Shown one piece after another: positions 1-10,000 of a stretch of 12,119 nt of DNA. How positions within the stretch are numbered: the stretch's first letter is position 1; each line of letters begins with the position of its first letter. The position numbers and the translations under genes were made by a program. Under the pieces are notes generated by a model. The model was not told where the DNA came from. It did not search any database and saw only the letters and a list, made by a program, of their open reading frames with translations. The stretch is from Polyrhizophydium stewartii (lineage: Eukaryota; Chytridiomycota; Chytridiomycetes; Rhizophydiales), in assembly GCA_027604665.1 (NCBI GenBank), contig JADGIZ010000536.1:1-12119 (forward strand), given 5' to 3'.

Positions 1-1
1 G

Positions 2-757
2 CCCGCAGCCGCAGCAGCCGCCGCGGCCAGTCCCGCGCTGCCCCCCGGCGCCGTCGGCCCCGCCCAGGCCGCGTCTCCCTCGCCTGCCGCTGGCGCCCCC
101 ACGCTGGCTTCCTCGCTGCCCGCCGCCGCCGCCGGCCAGCAGCCCTCGACCCAGCTCCAGCAACAGCAACAGCAGCAACAGCAACAGATGCAGCAGCAGA
201 TGCAGATGCAGCTGCAGCTCCAGATGCAGGTGCAGCAGGGGCTCCAGCAGCAGCAGCAGCAGCAGCAGCAGGCTCAGCAGGCGCAGGCGCAGGGGCTCTC
301 GCCGGCCCAGCAGCAGCAGCAGCCGACCCAGCCGCAACAGCAGCAGGCCCCACAGCAGCCTCAGCAGCAGCAGCAGCAGGCTCTGCAGCAACAGCAGCCT
401 GCCCCGCAGCAACAGCTCGCAATGTCCGGGCCGATCCAGGGCGCCACCGTCACCCCCCAGATGCCCACGCTGCAAGCCGCCGCCCAGGCCCTCACGGCCC
501 AGCTCCAGCAGGTCTTCCAGCTTCAGCAGCAGCAGCTCAACCAGCAGTTCCAAGCCCAGGCCCAGCAGCTGCAGCTCCAATACCAGAACTCCCAGATTAC
601 TCTGCAGCAGCTCCAGCAGCAGCACGCCTCTCTGCAGCAGGCGCAGCTCCAGCAGCAGCAGAATCTCATGCAGCAGCATCATTTCCACCTCCACCAGCAG
701 CTGCAGCAGCTTCAGATCCAGTACCAGCAGCTTCAGCTCCAGCAGCAGCAGCAGGCT

Positions 758-794
<37 letters not shown>

Positions 795-796
795 CT

Positions 797-830
<34 letters not shown>

Positions 831-3800
831 CTCAACAACAGCAACAGCAACAGCAGCAGCAGCACCAGCACCAGCAGCAGCAGCAGCAGCACCACCAGCA
901 GCACCAGCACCACCAGCACCACCAGCAGCAGCAGCAACAGCAGCCGCCGCCGCAGTCGCAGCAACAGAGCCAGGTGGCTTTCCAGCAGCTCCAGAACAGC
1001 CAGCTACAGCAGGTCATTCAGCAGCTCACCCCGCAGCAGACGGCCGTACTCAACGAGCAGCTCCAGATGCAGCGCCAGCAGCAGATTAGCATCATCAACC
1101 AGCAGCAGCTGCAGATGCAAGCCGCGGCCGGGAACTCGGCGCAGCAGCACCATCTGCAGATGCAGTTCCAGCAGTTCAATCAGCAGCTCTTGCAGATGCA
1201 CCATCAGCAGCGCCAGGCCCTTCTACAGCAGTTTGCCGCCGCGGCCGCCGGCGCCACTGGCTCTGCGACGTCGGCGCCCGCGGCCACGCCGACACTCGTT
1301 GCTGCTTCGCCTGCTGTGGCAGCAGGGCAGATGGTGGCAGGCCAGCAGCAGCAGCCGTCGACGCCGCAGCCGCATCTTGGATCGCCTATGATGTCCAACG
1401 GGCAGCCGGCGCAGCAGTCGCAGCAGTCGCAGCAGTCGCAGCAACCGCCACAAGCTCAGCAGCCCCAGCAGCAGCAGCAACCCCAGCAGCAACCCGACGT
1501 ACAGACCGCCTTTGGTCACGCCCTCGCGCAGCAGCAGGCCCAGATGCAGCATACGCAGCTGCAACAACAGCAGCAACAGGCCCTGGGCATTCAGAACATG
1601 TGGCCCAACGACCTGAGTGCCGCCGAGCGCAGCGATGCCGCCCACCGCATGTGCGTACCGCTTCCCGACTCGCCCTGTGCTGTCTCATGCGTTGGGCGTG
1701 CGAGCGCTTTATGTTGACACCTGCTCCGCTTCTGCTCCGCTCCGCGGCCTTCTCAAGCTCCACGGCCGTGCAGAACGCCTTGCCAGTCATGCAGCGCACC
1801 CGCGAGCGCATCCAAGCGCTCACCTGCGAGGTCGAGAAGTACGTCTACGGAAAGGCAACCTCAAAGGTGCGGCCCGCAATATGTACACCATAGCATGATT
1901 GTGCTCGCTTTGCATAAGCTCACCGCGAGTGGTCGCCTCCTGCCTCTGGCCCCGGACTCGCTGGTTGACGGACGACAACCTCCTTGGACGGCCGGCGAAC
2001 CACAGGCCGAGTACATGATGCTCATCAACATGCGTATGCTGGCGATGCAGTCCAAAGGTTCGTTGCCCGGTCCTATGTGTGCTGGCCAATCGACCCTCCC
2101 GCTTACAGGCCTGTTCCTTGCGCGGCACCAGTCGGCTCGAGCGACATCGCGGCCTCGGCTTCGGGTCTGCCTGGATCGCCCATGACCAAGCCGAACGATC
2201 CGAGCACACCTGGCGCCGCCAAACTGGAGCACGGAACCGCGCCAGGAAGCCCCGCACTCAAGAAGGACGGCACGGACTCGCCGATGCCTCGTGCTGGCAC
2301 GCCGATCGAGACGGCGATTCGCAACGGCGCAACCAGCCAGACGACAGGCCTCTCGCCGCAGCTGCATCAGCAGCAGATCACGGGCGGCGCTGGGTCGTCC
2401 CCCAACGACCATGCGCGCAGCGACGAGCACGGAGAGGACAAGAGCGAGGGAGCCAGCACGCGGCAGGACCCGGCTGATGCGAACGACAATGGCGGCCAGG
2501 ATGCGACTCAGACGCAGCAGCAGCAGTCGCAGCAGTCTCAGCAGCAATCCGACGCCGCTGCCGGCGCCACGTCCTCGCTGCAGCAGGACGAGTCGGGCTC
2601 TTTTGTCAACGGCAATGGTGAGGGAACTCCTCCAGGCATCGCGGGTCTGTTGCATCTGCTCGCTGACGACTTGGCTTTGTCGGCTCCTTGCATGCGTACG
2701 CTGCGTCTTACAGGCACACGATACACGCCGCAGGAGCTCAACGACCAGGAGAAGGAGACGGTGATTGAGATGGTGGGCCTTGAGCGTCAGCGTGGCGCCT
2801 GCATGTGGACCGGCGCGATTCTCGTTCTCTGGGATCTCACACACAAGACTCGTACAGATGCAGCGACTCACGCCGCTGTTCTTCAAGATCGACAGCATTA
2901 TTGCCGACCTGCTCCGCTTTGGCGGGCAGGCCGAGTTTGAAAAAGTCAAGCGCCTGACGATCATTGTAAGCTTTCCCGACACGCTCTGCCGCGACCCTGG
3001 CCTGTGGGGCTTGGCTGATGATCCCGGTTTGCGCAGAAACAAATGCTGGGCGACCAGTACGAGGTCATCAACCGCGGCATCTACTTTGTCCGCCCCGACA
3101 TCCTCGCACAGCTGCTTCCCAACCTGCAGCGCTTCTCGCAGTACGCGGACGTGCTCCGGCAATCTCAGCAAGCGCACCGAGCGCAACAGGCCCAGCTGGC
3201 CCAGCAATCGCAGCAGGGGCCGTCGCAAACAGCCAGTCCGGCCAACACTGGCGCGACGATGCAGGCGTCTTCGGATGCAGGTGCGCCGACACCATCTGCG
3301 TCGGCGGCTCTTGGATCCCAGCCGCAGAAAACCTCGCCGCCCGCGCTCAAGTCGCCGCCTGGCCTGACATCGCCGCCAGCGAACTCGGGGCAGGCCGCCT
3401 CGGTTGGCAACACCGCCGGCCAGACGAGCGAGTCGCAAAGCCCGCAGCTCGCGTCCGGCCAACCCGGCACTGGACGGCAGGGACCCGCCGGCTCGACGCC
3501 TGCCGCAGGGCAGGCGGCTTCCTCGGGGCTGTCTCCGCGCCTGGCGTCCGCAGCGATGCCCGGCTCGCCAAACGTCCGCCCAGGCATGGTGGTCAACGGC
3601 ATGCCCATCCGCTCGCCGCAAGTCGTTGCTGGGATCGTGTCTCCGCAGATGGCTGCGGGCGGCGCCATGGGCGCGCTGGCGGTCGGCCCCGGCGGGGCAA
3701 TGCCTGTGGCTGAGCGTCCGAACCGGCTCGCAGAGATCCAGCAGACGCAGCAAATGATCCAGACGCTCCACATGCAGCAGGCGCAGCTCGACCAGTTCAT

Positions 3801-6069
3801 CCAGTCTGCGGCCCAGCGCCCGATCTCGCCGGAGCAGATTGCCATGGCGCAGCAGCGCATGACGCAGATTGCCTCGCAGATCCAGCAGCTCTTTGTGCAC
3901 ATGCAGAACCTGCAGCAGCAGCACCAGCAAGACGTGCTTCGCAACAGCGTGCGTCCGCCTGGCGTACGCCCGGCGGGCGTGACCGCGCCTGGCGCTCCTG
4001 GAGTCGCACAGCCCGTGCGTGCGGTGGGCGGCCAAGTGATTGGGCCGCAGGGCCAGATTCTGATGCCGCACCAGCTGCAGCAGCTGCAGCAGCTGCAGCA
4101 GCTGCAGTTCCAACAGCTGCAGATGCAGCAGCAGGCATCTGGCCAGGGCGCTCTGACGCCCGGGCAGCAGCAGGGGATGTTCACGCCTCAGCAGCTACAC
4201 CAGCTCCAGCAGCAGTCGCAGGCCCGCTTGCTCCAGCAGCACCTGATGATGAAGCAGCAAGCGCAGCAGCAGGTGCAGTCGCCGCAGCAGGTGCAGCCGC
4301 AGCAGCCACAAGCGATGCAGCAGTCGCAATCACAGCAGCCGTCGCAGCAGTCCCCGGCGATCCAGGCGCAAGTGCCAGTGCAGGGCAGGACGCAGGCAAG
4401 CCCGCCCGGATCTGGCCTGGTTGGCATCCCGGGCTCGCCGCAGACGTTTGCGGGCCAGATGCAGATGATGCAGGGCACTCCCGGTCCCGCGGGTATGTCG
4501 ACGCTGCAGGCGCAGGCGCTCAGCGGCGGCAAGGCATCGGGCATGCCAATGACGCAGCCCACACCGACTGCGGCGGGGGTTGTGGCGACAACGCCGCCGC
4601 CGATTCCCGCGGGCCAGCAGACCACAACCATGACCGGCGTGGCGACGGTGTTGCTGGACGGCAAGGGCCCGATCGGCGTGCCGCAGCGCTCGCCCGGCCA
4701 GCCCGTGGCAACGCAGCCGCCTGCCGACGCACAGCAGCCGCAGGGCGAGCTCGCAGCGTGGCGGGCGGCGGCTGCTGCTGCGGCCGGCATGCTGCCGGTG
4801 ATGAACGGCGCAACTCAGCCGTTGTTGCACTCGTCGGACACGCTCACGCGCGACGGGATGGGGATGCGCGTTGCTGCCTGGGGCGTCGAGACGTTTGGCG
4901 ACTCGGCATTTGGCAGCGGCAGCGGCAAGGACGAGCGCGGAGTGGTGGCGGTTGGACTCGGCGGTGCTGTGGTCCGATCTGGCGTGGGCAACGACGGCGA
5001 CGGGCCGCTGGAGCGTGCCGAGGCCGATGTCGTTGGCGACCCGCAGAGCGAGGAGGCGTCGCTTGACCAGTTCTTCAACCTCGACTACGACCCGCAGTCG
5101 TCGCCGGACAACAACAATGCGGACGGCGAGGGCGCCGAGGACGCCGCGGCCGGGCAGGCGGACGGCGGACACGGCGGCGGCGACGGCGGCAGCGATGGCA
5201 GGGCCGCGGCCAAGGCGCTCAAGCGCGCGCGTGACGATTCGGACGACGATGCGGCGGCGGGCGACAGCGGCCACGACGACGGCGACGGGGCCGCAACAGC
5301 GCCGCGTGCGTTGAGCGCGGCGAGCACCCGCACTGGCGACGGCGAAGGCGGCGGGGACTCTCCCGAGCGACGCGTCAAGGCGCGGCGCGGCGGCATTGAC
5401 GACGATCCGGACGGCGGCGGCGGATCTACGCCGCGCAAGCAGGCACGGCCGGCACCGGCCGCCTCCACGGGCATGGGGGCGGCTGACGCCGAGGCCGCCG
5501 CGATCGACGAGTTGTTTGGCGGCTTTGGCGGCGACGACTCGTTTGTGCTTGCAGACACGGCCGAGGCCGCAACCGACGCGCCAGCGACGCTCGAAGCCGA
5601 GCTGGACCAGCTCAAGGCGCGGCACGCCTTGCAAGCCCAGATTCTCGTTCTTACCGCACAGGCGTCGCCCGCAGCAACGCCTCCCGCCTCTGGCACTGGC
5701 GCCGCGACAGCGCCGTCCATCATGGTCGTCTGCCACTCGGCACCGCGCCTGCCTACGCTCAAGCTTGTGTTCAGGCTGCAGAACCGCGACACATACGAGC
5801 GGTTCCTTGCGAGTGCGCCGCTACGATCAGCGCAACAGCAACAGCAACAGCAGCAGCAGACACTTTCTTCGCCGCCGGCGTCGTCGTCGTCCTCGCCCGA
5901 GGGGGCGAGCGTCTCGGGAATCCTCGAGTTTGCGCCCATGAGCGACGGCGGGTTGCGGCCCGACATGTCAGTGCGCGTGCAGTCGCTGCTGCTGGCATCC
6001 AACTGCACAGACCTTTCGCGGCTGCGGATATCGACCATTGTGGATGTGATAATGACCCAACTCGAGTGA
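2..6069 (+). CDS. Very large glutamine-rich nuclear protein, possible Mediator Med15/Gal11-like coactivator (5' partial, seven exons)
   Basis: Proposed join: 2-1650, 1758-1866, 2006-2057, 2132-2617, 2714-2772, 2858-2965, 3037-6069. All phases agree and give 1,831 residues plus a TGA stop; the frame is open at the left edge, so the start is outside. Order, numbered from the edge: Ala/Pro-rich start; polyQ and Q/H tracts (about 55-540); a charged helical stretch (RTRERIQALTCEVEKYVYGK, about 560-580); a Ser/Thr/Pro/Gly linker; a compact domain (about 768-865) running from TPQELNDQEKETVIEM through LTPLFFKIDSIIADLLRFGG to MLGDQYEVINRGIYFVRPD; a second Q/P/G-rich half; an acidic region (about 1490-1670) with basic clusters ALKRAR and RRVKARR; a predicted coiled coil (about 1674-1697); and a C-terminal hydrophobic domain (about 1715-1831) with a Q9 insert. 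Composition and layout suggest a transcriptional coactivator. Med15 is inferred from Q-richness and the small helical domain, not from a diagnostic motif; other Q-rich regulators remain possible. Confidence 0.8.
700..945 (+). repeat. CAG/CAA trinucleotide tracts with a 36-39 nt sub-repeat
   Basis: Nearly uninterrupted CAG/CAA codons encode the longest polyQ and Q/H runs of the Q-rich protein. The 9-mer CAGGCTCAA recurs at 752, 791 and 827 and divides the tract into units of 39 and 36 nt, as expected from duplication of a CAG block together with its Ala interruption. The 3' part mixes CAC with CAG and gives the histidine-rich end. Shorter CAG runs occur at 164-272, 301-420 and 640-662. Confidence 0.9.
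1412..1438 (+). repeat. Three exact copies of CAGCAGTCG
   Basis: This 9-nt tandem repeat encodes Gln-Gln-Ser three times within exon 1 of the Q-rich gene, just before another Q/P tract. Confidence 0.85.
1651..1757 (+). other. Intron 1 of the Q-rich gene
   Basis: Donor gtgcgt follows two bases of a codon (AHR, then 'at'). A TTGAC branch-like site lies at 1714-1718, and a pyrimidine-rich stretch leads to the acceptor tctcaag. Joining restores the frame into STAVQNALPVMQRTRERIQ. Without splicing the frame stops at 1715-1717. The acceptor is AAG rather than CAG; the CAG at 1770-1772 would put the next exon in the wrong frame. Confidence 0.65.
1867..2005 (+). other. Intron 2 of the Q-rich gene
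   Basis: Donor gtgcgg follows the Lys codon of GKATSK in phase 0. Acceptor accacag precedes AEYMMLINM. The interval contains in-frame stops, including the TAG at 1891-1893, and a TTGAC branch-like site (in ggttgacgg, about 1963-1967). The same donor hexamer is used by the ARG8 intron. Confidence 0.65.
2058..2131 (+). other. Intron 3 of the Q-rich gene (donor ambiguous)
   Basis: Donor gttcgt after one base of a codon and acceptor gcaccag join MLAMQSK to VGSSDIAAS in frame. An alternative donor, gtatgc at 2034, has the same phase and would remove eight more residues. A better-looking acceptor, cttacag at 2102-2108, does not restore the downstream frame with either donor: it leads to a stop at 2183-2185. 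The intron is needed, since the exon 3 frame ends at 2185, but its exact edges are uncertain. Confidence 0.5.
2618..2713 (+). other. Intron 4 of the Q-rich gene (in-frame, 96 nt)
   Basis: Donor gtgagg, branch-like CTGAC at 2663-2667 and acceptor cttacag at 2707-2713 define a phase-1 intron. Its length is divisible by three and it contains no stop, so an unspliced transcript would still be translated, adding 32 residues. I treat it as an intron because the three signals are typical; transcript data are needed to decide. Confidence 0.5.
2773..2857 (+). other. Intron 5 of the Q-rich gene
   Basis: Donor gtgggc follows the Met codon of ETVIEM in phase 0. Acceptor cgtacag precedes MQRLTPLFFKIDS in the next frame. 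Joining the exons makes one uninterrupted amphipathic helical domain, which supports the choice. Confidence 0.65.
2966..3036 (+). other. Intron 6 of the Q-rich gene
   Basis: Donor gtaagc, the strongest in the window, follows KRLTII in phase 0. A gctgat branch-like sequence sits about 20 nt before the acceptor tgcgcag, and the next exon starts KQMLGDQYEV. The upstream frame continues open for a while, but only the spliced product reaches the long downstream frame ending at 6069. Confidence 0.8.
4072..4107 (+). repeat. Four exact copies of CAGCTGCAG
   Basis: Perfect 9-nt tandem repeats encode Gln-Leu-Gln units in the second Q-rich half of the large protein. The unit is itself a partial palindrome (CAGCTG). 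The Leu spacing would give an amphipathic, coiled-coil-prone segment. Confidence 0.85.
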
Positions 6070-6265
6070 ACTTTTTTTTTTCCCATACGATAAAAATCCA
6101 TGATTTTGTAATAATTTCCTTGTGTATGCCGGGGCGACATGAGGCTTTCCCCGGCATCCGCCCGCCGGAACTCGGAGCAGGTGTGCTCACGCTGCGGCGT
6201 TGCTGCTGCGCGTCTGCGCTCGTGCTGACGGCGAGAGGCGGACGCCACAGGTACCGCCCGCTTGC
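6070..6265 (+). other. Intergenic region: 3' end of the Q-rich gene and 5' region of the LURP-one-related gene
   Basis: Just after the TGA there is a T tract followed by an AT-rich stretch (about 6071-6120) with gataaaaat and gtaataattt, unusual in this GC-rich window. It is the likely polyadenylation region of the upstream gene, although no exact AATAAA is present. The rest is GC-rich and must contain the promoter and 5' UTR of the next gene. I see no clear TATA box. Confidence 0.5.
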
Positions 6266-6877
6266 ATGGGAGCCGGCCAGTCGACGCAGCTCACCGAGCC
6301 CAAGCTCGCTGCGGTGCCGGCGCCCGTGACGCTCGTGAGCCCAAAGTTTGTGCTGCCGCAGCAGGTGACGCTGCAGCTGCTCCCGGTGTCGGTGCCCGTG
6401 GAGCGCTACGACATTGTCGACACGAGTGGCGAGCTGTTCTTCCGCGTCGAGCGGCGGCTGGTGGGCAAGGCGAGCGGCAGCACGCTGCTGGATGTCGACG
6501 GCCACGCGCTGGCGACGACGCGGTGCGACAGCAGCGGGATGCAGCCGCTGTACACGACGAGCGCCGGGTCGGACGCGCGGACGGTGCTGATGCGGTCGCG
6601 GCCGGGCGCCGGATTCAAGGTCTCGGAGATGGTCCACAGCTTCACGGACGAGGACTCTGGGAAGCGGACGCAGGTCGGGTCCAAGGCCGTGCTGGCGCAG
6701 TTTGAAGGCGCAATGCATCTCCTCGACGGCGCGCGGGAGACGGCCGCGCTGCTCGCAAAGTTCCAGCGCGCGGGCGACGTGCTGTGGGTCTCGGTCGCCG
6801 CCGGCGTGGACATTGTCCTTGCCTGCGTCGTGTGCATCTTGGCCGACGCCGAGTCGACTCGGCTGAGGAAGAACTGA
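6266..6877 (+). CDS. LURP-one-related (tubby C-terminal-like, DUF567) domain protein with N-myristoylation signal
   Basis: Intronless, 203 residues. The LOR fold is recognised by its ordered beta-strand motifs: ERYDIVDTSGELFFRVERRL (about 46-65), a DVDGHALATTRCDSS strand-turn with a following strand ending in LYTT, TVLMRSRPGAGFKVSEMVHS, and the typical C-terminal hydrophobic helix GVDIVLACVVCILADAE (180-196). The family shares the tubby/phospholipid-scramblase barrel; its molecular function is mostly unknown, with membrane or lipid association suspected. I chose the ATG at 6266, not the in-frame one at 6200, because it starts MGAGQST, matching the N-myristoylation consensus (Gly2, Ser6), and the extra upstream residues are Arg/Cys-rich and unlike the family. 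An N-terminal lipid would place the protein at a membrane. Length is typical of the family, so it appears complete. Confidence 0.85.
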   Translation: MGAGQSTQLTEPKLAAVPAPVTLVSPKFVLPQQVTLQLLPVSVPVERYDIVDTSGELFFRVERRLVGKASGSTLLDVDGHALATTRCDSSGMQPLYTTSAGSDARTVLMRSRPGAGFKVSEMVHSFTDEDSGKRTQVGSKAVLAQFEGAMHLLDGARETAALLAKFQRAGDVLWVSVAAGVDIVLACVVCILADAESTRLRKN

Positions 6878-7065
6878 GCGGAGCATACCTCGGACATGAA
6901 TACACGGCACCCAGAGATATGTGCACGCACGCAAGTGCATGCCCGCATGCTTGCGAATATATTCACATGCACACAGGCATCCGAGTGGGTGCGTGTGCGT
7001 GTGTGCCTGTCCAACAGCGTCCTGGCGCACTGTCGCCAAGCGCGGCTTTGACCTGCAGCAGCGAC
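6878..7065 (+). other. Intergenic region upstream of the PPR gene
   Basis: It holds the 3' end of the LURP-one-related gene and the presumed promoter of the PPR gene. A perfect 10-nt palindrome, GAATATATTC (6955-6964), contains the only TATATT in the gap and lies about 100 nt before the chosen ATG; it is a possible TATA-like element. It is followed by a short GT-rich stretch (6985-7008). Several GCATGC/TGCATG motifs occur at 6936-6950. Confidence 0.35.
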
Positions 7066-10000
7066 ATGCAAAGATCAGTCGGCGCGGCCGCTCGGCGGCT
7101 CGTCCCGGCGCCAGGCCGCCCCGCCGCGGACCCAAATACACTCGCTGCTGGCGCGCAGGCGCGCTGCGTGCAGGCAGTGCCGCTCGCCCGCGCGCCGGCC
7201 CGGACGCCGCTCGCGACCACCGCAGGCGCTGCATGCGTGCCGCCGCTGGTGATCGCCGCCCGACCTTGGCCGAGGACGCCTTCGGCGACGGGCCGGCCGG
7301 GCATCGCTGCGCCTGCTGCTCGGCCCGCACACCCGCACGCCGCAACCACCGGCTCGGCGATCCGGCCCGCCTGCGCGCTGCAGTGCATGCCCGCGCGGCA
7401 TGTGCACGCCCGCGCGGCCCGCCAGTTCAGAAATGGTCTGCTTTCCGGTCGCTGGCACCCAGCGACGATCCCGCACCAACGGCTGATCCTGAACACCGCA
7501 CGTCCGGCCGCCTGCCTGCAGGCCTGCGCGCGGACCGCTCGCTGCCGGCGGCCACCGCGTGGCTCGCGAAGCGGCCAAAGACGCAGTACCCGTGCCTGCA
7601 CGCGCTGTGGGAGCACCTCGCAGGCCTCCTGGCTGACGAGTCGGCGCTCGCGGCCGCGCACCAAGAGACCGACCACACCACGGCGCTGGCCCTGCTGGAC
7701 GCGGCGCTGGCCGAGATGCCGCTCGGCGAGCACCTGCACCTGCCGCGATCGTACTACGCGTGGCTGTTCCGAGCCTTGTCGGTGCCGTCCTCGGCCGCGG
7801 CAGCAACGGGCCGGCCGCTGCGGTCCAGCACGGGGCGCCCGATGCGGCTCTCGGCGCTGGATCTGGCCTCGCTGCTGACGGACGACTTTGCGGCGTCGGC
7901 GCATTTGCGGAGCATGGCCGACTTGTACGATATCCTCGACGCCATGGTCAACCCGCGCGTCAAGCTGGCTGTTCTGGACCGCACCTTGCAGCTTCTGGCT
8001 GATGCTGGGCAGCTGCCACATGTCGAGGACCTGCTGCACTACATCGACTGCCGGTCTGCCGCCAACAGCGCCAGCGAGGCCGAGAGCTGGTTGCGATCGC
8101 AGATTGGCGTGATGCAGGTTCGGCGGCCTCGCTGGACGCCGAAAGGAGGCCGTGCCCGCGAACTCGGCGACGAGGCGATGGCGGCTGCCAGCCGTGACTT
8201 GGGCGAGCCCAAGCATGGCGAGGCGGCCGATGCATTGCCGCCTGAGCATGCTGGCTCCAGCGACCCCGAGACGCTTCCTACCGATGCGGGCCGCAAGAAA
8301 TCACAGCAACCTCACCTCCTGTCGTGGTCGCCCAAGCTCTTTTTGCAGCTGGTGCACAACCACTGCGTCGAGAACGACTTGGAGCGCGTGCTCGAGCTGC
8401 TGGACGAGATGGCCAAGCTCGGCATCCAGTGCCAGTGGACCGAGGCGCGGGCGCTGCACCACGTGTGCTCCACGGGCGACATGCAGATGGCGCGCGAGAT
8501 GTTTGACAAGTTCCGCGCGCGGACGGAGCGGCCGGCCGCCAAGCTGTTTGGCGTCATGATCTGGGGCTATCTCGTGGTCGACTACAAGCGGTTTGTGACG
8601 TCCAAGACACGGTCGATGATGGCCGGCGAGGCGCGAGTTGCGCGGCGGACGCAGTTTGACCACGCGGCGATGGTGTCGCACGTGAACGAGGTTCTGGTCG
8701 AGTACAACAAGCATTACCGCAAGCCGACGATCACGATCATCAACTCGTATATTCTGCATTTCCTGATCCGGCGCCAGTTTGACAGGTGCCTGGCGCTGTT
8801 TGAGGATCTCGAGGCGCAGGGGATTGCGCCCATCGCCAACACGTATGCGATCATGATGAAGGTGTTTTTCGAGATGGGCGATCCGGAGCGGGCCGAGGCG
8901 CTTCTGGTGGAGATGCGGGCCGAGGGGATCGACGCGGACGTGGTGCACTATGCGACGGCGATGCACGGGTATCTGGAGCGCAACGAGCTTGCGCGCGCGA
9001 TCGAGATGTACCGGCAGATGCAGATGCAAGGGATCCGGCCCAACATGTACGTGTACCACATCCTGCTGTGCGTGTACGGGCAGCTGTACGAGCTTGCGTC
9101 GATCAACCGCGTGTGGAACGAGATGCTGCAGGCCAACATCCGGCCCAACGAGATGTCGTACTCGATCCTGCTGTATGGGCTGGGGCGGCTGGGCGACCTG
9201 CCGATGGCGATGCGCGTGTTTGAGTCGATGCGGCAGAAGCGCATGCAGATGACTGCGCCAACGTTCAACACGCTCATGGCGATCCACATGCGCAACCGGC
9301 AGACGCACAAGGTCCAGATGCTCTTTGACGAGATGATGGCCAACGGGGTCGAGCCGGATATCATCACGTTCAACTTGCTCATGAAGGCGCAGGTTGTGAT
9401 GCAGTCGTCGGAGCAGGCTGCGCGGATCATCGCGGAGATGAACGAGCGCGGCGTGGATCCGTCGACGGCGACGTATATTCACCTGCTGCAGCTGTACTCG
9501 CTGACGGGGCACGACGACGAGGCGCGGCGCGTGCACGGCGTGTTTCGGTCGCATGCTGCCGCGCGCGAGGAGCTTGGGTACTCGCTGGCGCATGCGCACG
9601 GCACGATTCTGCGGTACCAGACGACGCGCAGCGACTGGAGCGCGTTTGACCAGCACTGGCGCGAGTACATGGCTGATATCGGGCTCGACGAGGATGGCAA
9701 CCCGCTGCCGAGGCGTCCGGTCGGGCAGGACGGCGGCGAGGCGGCAGAGACGGAATCGGCTGCCGCGCCGGCTCCTGAGGCGATGCAGCCGAGTGTCGAG
9801 CTGACGGCGCAGGCGTACGAGGTGCTTGTGCGCGTGCAGTTCCGGCGCAACGGGATCCCCGGCATGATGAAGTGGTACCAGCGCGCGCTCAGCTCCGGTC
9901 AGCCTCTCAAGCCGCGGATGTTTGACTTTGTGATCCGCAAGATGATTGCGGTTGGGGCTGTCGACGAGACTGCGCAGGTTATTGCAGATATGCAGGCGCG

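Noticed and set aside
241..940. Regular short repeats that could suggest a CRISPR array
   Set aside because: They are CAG/CAA codon runs without unique spacers, inside a eukaryotic coding exon.
2102..2108. Acceptor-like cttacag for intron 3
   Set aside because: It looks strong, but neither candidate donor (2034 or 2058) restores the downstream frame with it; kept only as a possible alternative or unproductive splice site.
1650..3040. Frame changes that might mean a pseudogene
   Set aside because: Each change coincides with a phase-correct donor and acceptor pair, so introns explain them better than mutations.
1861..4113. A 750-residue open frame on the minus strand
   Set aside because: It is antisense to the Q-rich gene. 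CAG-rich, GC-rich codons read backwards as CTG (Leu) and few stops arise. The translation is Leu/Arg/His-rich with no domain.
4330..5736. A 468-residue minus-strand frame and others around 5085-7345
   Set aside because: Arg/Ala-rich shadows of the Q-rich and LURP-one-related genes, crossing real gene boundaries without any motif.
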